Source: Sporosarcina ureae DSM 2281
GTDB lineage: Bacteria; Bacillota; Bacilli; Bacillales_A; Planococcaceae
Reading direction: 5' to 3'
Length of the DNA: 64,000 nt
Assembly: GCF_000425545.1 (NCBI RefSeq)
Contig: NZ_AUDQ01000005.1
Location: forward strand, 1 to 64,000
Made by a program: the position numbers and the translations under genes. The notes beneath the pieces were generated by a model. That model was not told the DNA's origin. It did no database searches and worked only from the letters and a program-made list of their open reading frames with translations. Shown one piece after another: positions 56,355 through 63,122 of this stretch. Position 1 is the first letter of the stretch; each line of letters opens with the position of its first letter.

Positions 56355-56368
56355 AGAAACCGCTTTCA
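56355..56368 (-). promoter_or_regulatory. cre-like site behind the fadF promoter
   Basis: TGAAAGCGGTTTCT on the minus strand fits the cre consensus TGWAARCGYTTWCW at 13 of 14 positions. It lies about 10-25 nt behind the predicted start, a position where CcpA blocks elongation. B. subtilis fatty acid degradation operons are also catabolite-repressed. Confidence 0.6.
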
Positions 56369-56384
56369 ATACTATTCTATATCT

Positions 56385-56413
56385 AGTGTAATAATGAATG
56401 ATCATTCAGTCAA
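56385..56413 (-). promoter_or_regulatory. fadF operon promoter with internal operator
   Basis: -35 TTGACT (56408-56413), 17-bp spacer, -10 TACACT (56385-56390) on the minus strand. A perfect palindrome TGAATGATCATTCA (56395-56408) lies in the spacer. Its half-site TGAATGA is that of the B. subtilis FadR operator, here without the usual 4-bp centre. The TetR protein at 48.6 kb is the likely binder. Confidence 0.75.
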
Positions 56414-56670
56414 CAGTTTTTAAAAGTTTATTTTTTATTTTCTTACTATGGTTGAAAGACCTTTTTGTCAAGCATTTTTTTATTTTTTGTGATTATTCTC
56501 TCACACAGTCCCGCTATTATAGGCTTTATCGTTATGTTACTTTAATTTACAAATTTATATAGGACCTGGAATCGTTCCAAATTAGCAAAATTATATTCTC
56601 TACACATCTAGCACATTATTATCTAGGATATTACAATACTCTATTTTCATTATATCTGAATATAGCAAAT

Positions 56671-56700
56671 TTGACTATTTCATGATAACGTTTTCATAAT
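56671..56700 (+). promoter_or_regulatory. Alcohol dehydrogenase promoter with cre-like site
   Basis: -35 TTGACT (56671-56676), 18-bp spacer, -10 CATAAT (56695-56700). TGATAACGTTTTCA (56683-56696) matches the cre consensus at 13 of 14 positions and covers the spacer, so CcpA should repress it under glucose. The start would be about 25 nt before the ATG. Confidence 0.6.
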
Positions 56701-56730
56701 GTGTTGCTAACATTGGAAAGGGGTTTTGTT

Positions 56731-57930
56731 ATGTATCGATTGTATGCACGGTCAGTTCAAAAAGGACTCAAAGCAGGAATGAACTATTTACCTTGGCGAG
56801 AGCCTGAGCTGCTAGTCGGGCCTGGTAGTTTGGAAGGCCTTGCGGGGAAAGTGAAAAGTCTTGGAATTCATAGTGTGCTCATTATTACGGATCGCGACAT
56901 CGCCAAGCTAGGTTTACTAGACGTCATGCTAGTTGGGCTCAATTCACTCGGCATCAAATACTTGGTGTATGACCAAACTGTCGCGAATCCCACGATAGTC
57001 AATATCGAAGAAGCGCGCGGTTTGTACGTAGCGAATGAATGCGAAGCGCTCATTGCGTTTGGTGGTGGATCTCCGATTGATTGTGCAAAAGCAGTAGGTG
57101 CAAGAATTGCGAGACCTGAGAAACAGATTCCCGAGTTGAAAGGTTTATTCCACGTGCGCAAGCAAATCCCTACGTTGTTCACGGTACCTACGACTGCGGG
57201 AACAGGAAGTGAAGCAACGCTTGCTGCAGTCGTGACGAATAGTGAGACGCTTGAGAAGTATGCGATCAATGATACGTCACTGATCCCCCACTACGCTGTA
57301 CTCGATCCATTATTGACAATGAAATTGCCGCCAGCGATTACCGCCGCTACTGGAATGGATGCGTTAACGCATGCAGTGGAAGCGTATATTGGCAACAGTA
57401 ATACGAATGAAACGTGGAATGATAGCCGTGAAGTAGTGCAACTCGTATTCTCAAATTTATATGAAGCCTATAGAAATGGAGATAATTTGACTGCGCGAAC
57501 GAATATGCAATGGGCTTCTTATTTAGCAGGCAAAACATTTACAAGGGCGTATGTTGGAAATGTCCATGCGATTGCACACACGCTCGGCGGATTTTACAGC
57601 ATGCCACACGGGTTAGCGAATGCGATTATTTTGCCACACGTGCTCGAGTATTACGGCAAAAGTGTATACGACCCCCTTTCCGAGTTGGCTGATTTAATTG
57701 GTATTACCAGCCATTCGGATACGAGGCAAATGAAGGCCGAGAAGTTTATCGAGGAAATTCGGGCGTTGAATCATGCGATGAATATCCCGGAGCAGGTGGA
57801 TGGAATTATGGTTGAAGATATTCCGTTAATGGTCAAACGCGCCTTTGCAGAAGCGAATCCGTTGTATCCTGTACCGAAGATTTTGAGTAAGAGAGAGTTT
57901 ACGGAGTTGTATGAGGTGATTCGGGTTTGA
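56731..57930 (+). CDS. Iron-containing alcohol dehydrogenase
   Basis: NAD(P)-dependent group III alcohol dehydrogenase; substrate not identifiable (butanol-, 1,3-propanediol- or lactaldehyde-type are possible). 399 residues: nucleotide-binding GGGSPIDCAKAVGA near 97, metal-binding DALTHAVEAYIGN and AIAHTLGGFYSMPHGLANA with the His ligands. The ATG at 56731 follows GGAAAGGGG; an earlier in-frame TTG/GTG at 56701 would lie at the predicted transcription start and is rejected. Only large plus-strand gene besides DUF2529. It ends at array 5 without its own terminator. Confidence 0.92.
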   Translation: MYRLYARSVQKGLKAGMNYLPWREPELLVGPGSLEGLAGKVKSLGIHSVLIITDRDIAKLGLLDVMLVGLNSLGIKYLVYDQTVANPTIVNIEEARGLYVANECEALIAFGGGSPIDCAKAVGARIARPEKQIPELKGLFHVRKQIPTLFTVPTTAGTGSEATLAAVVTNSETLEKYAINDTSLIPHYAVLDPLLTMKLPPAITAATGMDALTHAVEAYIGNSNTNETWNDSREVVQLVFSNLYEAYRNGDNLTARTNMQWASYLAGKTFTRAYVGNVHAIAHTLGGFYSMPHGLANAIILPHVLEYYGKSVYDPLSELADLIGITSHSDTRQMKAEKFIEEIRALNHAMNIPEQVDGIMVEDIPLMVKRAFAEANPLYPVPKILSKREFTELYEVIRV

Positions 57931-57945
57931 TGTGGTTTGGGGATT

Positions 57946-58370
57946 GAGCGGATGCGGGGTTGGATAGAGCGGATGGGCGGATACATTGAGCGTTTTGGTC
58001 TGGAGAATGAGCGAATATGCGGACACTTTGAGCGCTTTAGCCTCGACATTGAGCGGATACGCTGATACATTGAGCGCTTTGGCCTCGGCAATGAGCGGAC
58101 ACGCAGACGCATTGATCGATTAAGCCTCGGCATTGAGCGAACACGCAGACACTTTGAGCGCTTTAGTCTCGACATTGAGCGGACACGCAGACACTTTGAG
58201 CGCTTTAGCCTCGACAATGAGCGGATACGCGGACACTTTGAGCGCTTTAGCCTCGACTTTGAGCGGATACGCAGATACATTGAGCGCTTTGGCCTCGACA
58301 TTGAGCGGACACGCAGACACTTTGAGCGCTTTAGCCTCGACAATGAGCGGACACGCAGAAACATTGAACG
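57946..58370 (+). repeat. Array 5: 21 units of exact 21-bp GAGCG repeat
   Basis: GAGCG begins at 57946, 57967, 57988, 58009, 58030 and so on to 58345 and 58366 (gaacg): 20 intervals of exactly 21 bp, the same count as array 4. Dimers alternate CTTTGAGCGC-TTTAGCCTCG and ACATTGAGCGG-ACACGCAGA. Filler differs from all other arrays. It lies between converging genes: the alcohol dehydrogenase stops 15 bp before it, and the adenosyltransferase terminator is 12 bp behind it. Long frames across it on both strands are products of the period. Confidence 0.95.
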
Positions 58371-58381
58371 CCACACCACGA

Positions 58382-58424
58382 AAAAACAAGGCCCCCTGGC
58401 ACTACCAGGGGGGGCCTTGTTTAC
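58382..58424 (-). terminator. Intrinsic terminator of the cobalamin gene cluster
   Basis: Very stable stem ACAAGGCCCCC.CTGG/CCAG.GGGGGCCTTGT followed by six T on the minus strand, just behind the adenosyltransferase gene. Confidence 0.93.
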
Positions 58425-58430
58425 TCATAA

Positions 58431-59012
58431 TTACTTATCTTTTTTCTCATTCGTGCGGAATACTTTTGCGCTGCGGACGTATTCATTGTCTGAAATGCCG
58501 AGTCGAGCGTTCACGATGCGTGCCGCTACGAATAGGTAGTCCGACAGACGGTTCAAGTAGCGTCCCACAACCGGCGATACGTCGTCTGCTGCGTTCATCA
58601 ACGTGACGGTTACACGTTCGGCGCGGCGTGTGACGGTACGCGCGATGTGTAATGTTGCTGCAGCTGGTGAGCCGCCTGGCAGGATGAAGCGTTCTAGTTC
58701 AGGCGCTTCCTCCATTAGCTTATCGATTCGGTTTTCGAGAACTGTGACAGGTTCTTCGCCGAGCTTGTAATGACGCTCTTTCATAACGTTCGCTAAGTCG
58801 CCGCCACCATCGAATAATTCATTTTGAATTGTTTCAAGATCAGTTAGGATATCTGCAAACTTCTCTCCGTCAAGTTCGGTCATCGCTTTACCGATGAATG
58901 AATTCAGTTCATCGATCGTGCCGTATGCTTCGACGCGCAAATCGTCTTTCGCGACGCGTCCACCAATTAAACTAGTTGTTCCTTTATCGCCAGTCTTCGT
59001 ATAGATTTTCAT
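58431..59012 (-). CDS. PduO-type ATP:cob(I)alamin adenosyltransferase
   Basis: Attaches the adenosyl group to cobalamin, giving the coenzyme used by IcmF. 193 residues with the family ATP-binding N-terminus YTKTGDKGTTSLIGG, EAYGTIDELNSFIG, and RTVTRRAERV with the catalytic Arg pair, ending YLNRLSDYLFVAARI. Last gene of the minus-strand cobalamin cluster, one base behind the short CobU-like gene. In B. subtilis the homologue is yvqK. Confidence 0.94.
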   Translation of the reverse strand: MKIYTKTGDKGTTSLIGGRVAKDDLRVEAYGTIDELNSFIGKAMTELDGEKFADILTDLETIQNELFDGGGDLANVMKERHYKLGEEPVTVLENRIDKLMEEAPELERFILPGGSPAAATLHIARTVTRRAERVTVTLMNAADDVSPVVGRYLNRLSDYLFVAARIVNARLGISDNEYVRSAKVFRTNEKKDK

Positions 59013-59013
59013 T

Positions 59014-59397
59014 TCACTTCACTCCTTTAATTGTTTGAGGAATACCATACCAAATTCTTGTAACAGTTGTTGCTTCTGCGAATAATTGCTGGTACAAACG
59101 GCCGCATCGATCGCGGAGTTCCCGTTGCTGTGCGTCAAGCGGTACAATGCCTCGCCCGATTTCCGTCAAAATGAAGACGGTGTTCGGTCCACTCATTTCG
59201 CGCACCGCGTTACCTGCTTCTATTTCTGTTATGTCTGTCGTCATCAGCCACTCGTGTAAATCGGTAATGATGAGTGTTTCACCGGGGTTAGCGGTTGCTG
59301 CTGTATCCATTGTACAGAAACATGCCGCCGTATCGCCAATCCAACGTCTCACATAGTCCGTTTTGCCGTTATAGGCACCTCCGATAAAGACGTGCAT
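59014..59397 (-). CDS. Short CobU-like protein
   Basis: 127 residues resembling the adenosylcobinamide kinase/guanylyltransferase family in outline: P-loop-like FIGGAYNGKTDYV at the start and a C-terminal TEIGRGIVPLDAQQRELRDRCGRLYQQLF, which matches the CobU GIVP...R..RD..G..NQ segment, but the middle is shortened (normal CobU is about 180 residues, as at 61.5 kb). It overlaps the phosphatase gene by 49 bp. It may be a helper or a degenerate paralogue; activity uncertain. Confidence 0.7.
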   Translation of the reverse strand: MHVFIGGAYNGKTDYVRRWIGDTAACFCTMDTAATANPGETLIITDLHEWLMTTDITEIEAGNAVREMSGPNTVFILTEIGRGIVPLDAQQRELRDRCGRLYQQLFAEATTVTRIWYGIPQTIKGVK

Positions 59398-59942
59398 GGC
59401 TTCCCCTCCTTGAATTCTTTTTCGCTAGCCCATTCGAGTTGCCAAATGGAGCCGTTGGTTACGTCCCATTCCCAAAATGAACGTTGATCTTGGGTGAATG
59501 TATCGAGCACTACACGAATCACGCCGCCATGCGTCACGACGACTGCTTCATTCGGCAGTTCAGCTAATGCATTCAACACGCGTAACTTAACCTGCTGCAA
59601 TGTTTCCCCATTGCGCGGTGGTGTGTTCCATGAATCGTCTAGCCAGTTGCGATAGTCGGGATCATTTTTCAACTGATCATACGTCTGTTCTTCAAAGTCT
59701 CCGAAATTACATTCCCGCCAGCGCGGATCGGCCGTAAAGTTGATTTGTGGAAAATAAATGGCCGCTGTTTGACGGGTTCTAATCAAATCACTTCCCACTA
59801 CCTGTTGGACAGCTACTGGAAACTCAATGGCCTCGCCTTCTAAAGAAACCAATCCGCTATCCGTCCACCCACAATATATCTTCTGTGCATTCGCAGTCGT
59901 TTTTAAATGCCGAACGAGAAATATACGATAAGGACGAGCCAT
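59349..59942 (-). CDS. Histidine phosphatase, probable alpha-ribazole phosphatase (CobC-like)
   Basis: 197 residues of the phosphoglycerate-mutase superfamily. Catalytic His is in FLVRHLKTTANAQ (usual RHG replaced by RHL) and the second His in VVVTHGGVIRVVLD. The neighbours CobS and CobU suggest it removes phosphate from alpha-ribazole 5'-phosphate or adenosylcobalamin 5'-phosphate. Overlaps cobS by 40 bp and the short CobU-like gene by 49 bp. Confidence 0.8.
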   Translation of the reverse strand: MARPYRIFLVRHLKTTANAQKIYCGWTDSGLVSLEGEAIEFPVAVQQVVGSDLIRTRQTAAIYFPQINFTADPRWRECNFGDFEEQTYDQLKNDPDYRNWLDDSWNTPPRNGETLQQVKLRVLNALAELPNEAVVVTHGGVIRVVLDTFTQDQRSFWEWDVTNGSIWQLEWASEKEFKEGKPCTSLSEVPITAKRTM

Positions 59943-60667
59943 AATAGCACCTCCATTCCTTCAATGAACGCTCCACATAAATCCCCTGTGACACCGCCAA
60001 AATGTTTGATTGTCCAGTGATTATAAAGCCAGATGGCCAAGCACATGACGAGTAGCACGACGGGGAGTAATAAAATGGAACGGTATTGAATACTTAACAG
60101 AACAACCGTTACTATACTAATTATACTTACAGCAACTAGCATACGCCCGCGCAGGAAGTGTTGTTTGAAAAAGTGCGCAATGCCGCTTGGTTTCGCAGTT
60201 TTCGTTACTGTGTAATACCCTACTAAAGCGGTGCGGGAGAGAATCGGCACCGCCACGAGCAATGCCCAACCGTTTACAAACTGCAGAATTTCAATGAATA
60301 GACCGATTTTCAAACAGAGTAAAACGAGTAACGACAGCGTGCCGAATGAGCCGAGTCGCGGGTCATCCATAATGGTCAGGCGTTTTTCACGATCTTGATA
60401 AGAAAAGAATGCATCGCCAAGATCTGCAAAACCGTCTACATGCAAACCGCCAGTCGCAATGAGTCCTGCAAGCAAAATGAGTACCGCCGCAAGGAAACTA
60501 TTGAAATCACTCGTGATATAGGCAACGCCCGCCAGCAGTAGACCGATTCCGCCACCGACGAACGGCAGCGCAATATACATGCCGGATACTTCTTTTTTCC
60601 CGAGCGGCAGTTCTTTATGAACAGGTAGCGATGTGAAAAATTGGAGCGCTAATAAAATGCTATTCAT
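59903..60667 (-). CDS. cobS: Adenosylcobinamide-GDP ribazoletransferase (cobalamin synthase)
   Basis: Joins adenosylcobinamide-GDP and alpha-ribazole to give adenosylcobalamin (phosphate). 254 residues with about six membrane helices and the family motif GGLHVDGFADLGDAFFS (metal-binding Asp) and FGGVTGDLCGAFIEGME. 13 bp behind the cobQ-like gene. Membrane-bound last step of the nucleotide loop pathway. Confidence 0.94.
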   Translation of the reverse strand: MNSILLALQFFTSLPVHKELPLGKKEVSGMYIALPFVGGGIGLLLAGVAYITSDFNSFLAAVLILLAGLIATGGLHVDGFADLGDAFFSYQDREKRLTIMDDPRLGSFGTLSLLVLLCLKIGLFIEILQFVNGWALLVAVPILSRTALVGYYTVTKTAKPSGIAHFFKQHFLRGRMLVAVSIISIVTVVLLSIQYRSILLLPVVLLVMCLAIWLYNHWTIKHFGGVTGDLCGAFIEGMEVLLWLVLIVYFSFGI

Positions 60668-60679
60668 CTTCTCGCTCCT

Positions 60680-61498
60680 TTACGCCAAAATAGATTGAAT
60701 TAACGGCCAGTCGATATGTCTCTTGACGTGAGCCGCCCATTGTTCGTAGACATCGACACCTTCCGTTGCAGGAAGCGTGATACGATCCATATCTTCTTCT
60801 GGAATTCCATGGTTTTCTAAGACAGGAATGACACCCGCAACCGGAATCCCCGTGTATTGTTCAATGAATTTCACGCCATCTTCGAAATAGGAAGCGTCAC
60901 CGTAAAATTTATTAATAATAATCCCTTTGACACGCTGACGTCTCTCTTCTGAAAGAAGTTGAAGGGTGCCGACAATCGAGGCAAATGCACCGCCTTTAGA
61001 AATGTCTGCAACTAGTATGACAGGCACATCTGCCAGTTCCGCGACGCGCATATTCGTCAGTTCTCGGTCCATCAAATTTACTTCCGCGGTACTTCCCGCT
61101 CCCTCTATGATCAGTGTGTCGTAATGATTGGACAAATAATCGAGCGCTTGTTGAATCGTTTCAAGACCTTTGTCGAACCACTCTTCACGAAAAATCTGCC
61201 CGTCTACCGTTTCAAGCGGCACGCCCATCAATAGAACTTCGGCCTGCAAGTTTTCTTGCGGCTTCATCAAAATGGGATTCATTTCAGCGATCGGTTGAGT
61301 GCGAGCTGCTTGTGCCTGCTGGAATTGGGACCGACTGATTTCACGTCCGTCTGCTAGTGTTTCAGAGAAGCCGGACATGTTTTGTGATTTGAAAGGTGCT
61401 ACACGAACGCCTTCATTCGCAAGCAGTCGGCATAACGCGGTGCAAATCATTGTTTTACCGACATCTGACGCCGTGCCAACGATCATTAATCCGTTCAT
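60680..61498 (-). CDS. CobQ-like cobyric acid synthase lacking the amidotransferase domain
   Basis: 272 residues that match the N-terminal ATP-dependent half of CobQ/CbiP: P-loop GTASDVGKTMICTALCRLL, FKSQNMSG, QAQAARTQPIAEMNPILMKP and EGAGSTAEVNLMDREL. Full-length CobQ is about 490-510 residues with a C-terminal glutamine amidotransferase (triad Cys-His); that half is absent, and the protein ends shortly after IPVAGVIPVLENHGIPEEDM. No separate amidotransferase gene is in the window. The ATG overlaps the cobU stop by 4 bp. It may use free ammonia, pair with another subunit, or do a different amidation/ligation. Reading frame is intact, so this is not a simple frameshift. Confidence 0.82.
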   Translation of the reverse strand: MNGLMIVGTASDVGKTMICTALCRLLANEGVRVAPFKSQNMSGFSETLADGREISRSQFQQAQAARTQPIAEMNPILMKPQENLQAEVLLMGVPLETVDGQIFREEWFDKGLETIQQALDYLSNHYDTLIIEGAGSTAEVNLMDRELTNMRVAELADVPVILVADISKGGAFASIVGTLQLLSEERRQRVKGIIINKFYGDASYFEDGVKFIEQYTGIPVAGVIPVLENHGIPEEDMDRITLPATEGVDVYEQWAAHVKRHIDWPLIQSILA

Positions 61499-62067
61499 AA
61501 ATGTTCCCCTTTCCAGACGATTGGAATACCGTGATCCATTTCAATCGCGTGATCAGCAAATTCCACGATTTGTTGATGAAGCTTACCAATTGTTCGGCGG
61601 TAGATTTCCGTCTCCTCTTCGTATTGCGGCCACTCATCGAGGACTTCATTCGAAACAATGACTAAATGGGAGACGATTTCTTTCATTTGCTTAATCGTAC
61701 GAAGTAATTTCCCCTGCTTTTGTTCTAAACATCCCAAACGCGAAACGCAAGGTGTACCTTCTTCGTATCCTTCATACATTTCATTCGCGAGCCACGTAGT
61801 GAGGCAATCCCATAAAACGAGATCGCCTGGCTTTAGAAACGGCATCACTTCATGGAGGTTTTTCGGTTGCTCGATTGTGTGCCAATTCGCATGTCGACGA
61901 TCTTCTTTATGTTGATCAATCCGTTGCTTCATCTCTTCATCGGCTGCTACACCGGATGCGATATAGACATGGCGACCTGCTGGTTGATTCGTAAGCAGAC
62001 GTTCTGCATAAGCACTTTTCCCACTGCGTGCACCGCCACTGATGAATGTTATTGTTGCTTGAACCAT
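61495..62067 (-). CDS. cobU: Adenosylcobinamide kinase / guanylyltransferase
   Basis: Phosphorylates adenosylcobinamide and adds GMP. 190 residues with P-loop FISGGARSGKSAYAERLL, the AdoCbi-P region VLWDCLTTWLANEM, VIVSNEVLDEWP, and the typical C-terminal QQIVEFADHAIEMDHGIP. Overlaps cobQ-like by 4 and cobD by 19 bp. It makes the substrate for CobS. Confidence 0.93.
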   Translation of the reverse strand: MVQATITFISGGARSGKSAYAERLLTNQPAGRHVYIASGVAADEEMKQRIDQHKEDRRHANWHTIEQPKNLHEVMPFLKPGDLVLWDCLTTWLANEMYEGYEEGTPCVSRLGCLEQKQGKLLRTIKQMKEIVSHLVIVSNEVLDEWPQYEEETEIYRRTIGKLHQQIVEFADHAIEMDHGIPIVWKGEHL

Positions 62068-63122
62068 TGATCCATCGCCTCCCGCAGTGTAGCCATCATC
62101 GGTTTGGACTTCATGCCAATCCGTAACCAGTGCCCGTCCATCCCGCGGAAGTTTTCAGAGTGACGCAGGACGATGCCTTGTTTCAATAAATCTGTATACA
62201 GCTTCTTCGTATCTTGCAGAGGCTTCATGACGAGATAATTTGCCGAAGAATCGAGTACTTCACAGCCTTGCGAGCGCAAGAACTGCGCCATCTTTAAGCG
62301 CTCCGTTTGTGCATGCAAAATCGCCTGTTGACGATACGCTTCTTCCTGCAGACATAACACCCCGATTTCAGCAGCGAGTCCATTAACATGCCAGTGGGAA
62401 GCTCGTTGTTTAAGCGTTTTGATTCGTTCAGGGTGAGCGATTATATACCCGAGACGGATACCAGGTATCGCGTACATTTTCGTCATCGAGCGCACAATTA
62501 ACAAGTTCGGATAGTTCGCGACTTGCGGAATAAAGGACTTTGATTCATCGACAAAATCGATGAACGCTTCGTCTAACACAACATCAGTCGAACTATTTTT
62601 AGCTGCTTCTATAATCGTTAGTAGCTCGTCCTTTGAAGGCAACAAGCCTGTCGGATTATTAGGTGTGCAAATATACAGCGCATCCGCTTCAGGTAATGCT
62701 TCTAGAATTTGGCGCATAGGTAATTGAAAACCTTCTGCTTCACTAGCTTGAAGCGATACGACCTCTGCGCCGTTCACTTCAAGCGTCGCGCGATATTCAG
62801 AAAACGTTGGGTCAATTAAGAGGACGCGTTTCCCTCGGTAGCTCCCTGCCAATAGAGATAGTATTTCTGCCGCACCGTTGCCAACAAGTACTTGTTGTTC
62901 GTCTACTTGATGAAAGAGCGAAACTGCCGAACGAAATGGCTGACCGTCTGGATCGGGATAGCTGTTGAGCGTCGAAATCAACGTAGGCCATGCTTCCACT
63001 ACGGACGGTGGAGGTCCTGCCGGATTACAGTTTTCACTGAAATCGAGCACTTCATCAGGCATCCGAATATTCATTGATACATACAGTCGTTTGCTGTTGG
63101 CACCGTGTTCAGGCAATCGCAT
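62049..63122 (-). CDS. cobD: L-threonine-O-3-phosphate decarboxylase CobD
   Basis: PLP enzyme of the aminotransferase I/II fold that makes (R)-1-aminopropan-2-yl phosphate for the cobalamin side chain. 357 residues: NCNPAGPPPSVVEAW at the start, NPTGLLPSKDELL, PLP-lysine in VRSMTKMYAIPGIRLGY, and a C-terminal ENFRGMDGHWLRIGMK. Histidinol-phosphate aminotransferase is the alternative, but the neighbours favour CobD. Overlaps cbiB by 14 bp. Confidence 0.9.
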   Translation of the reverse strand: MRLPEHGANSKRLYVSMNIRMPDEVLDFSENCNPAGPPPSVVEAWPTLISTLNSYPDPDGQPFRSAVSLFHQVDEQQVLVGNGAAEILSLLAGSYRGKRVLLIDPTFSEYRATLEVNGAEVVSLQASEAEGFQLPMRQILEALPEADALYICTPNNPTGLLPSKDELLTIIEAAKNSSTDVVLDEAFIDFVDESKSFIPQVANYPNLLIVRSMTKMYAIPGIRLGYIIAHPERIKTLKQRASHWHVNGLAAEIGVLCLQEEAYRQQAILHAQTERLKMAQFLRSQGCEVLDSSANYLVMKPLQDTKKLYTDLLKQGIVLRHSENFRGMDGHWLRIGMKSKPMMATLREAMDQWFKQQ

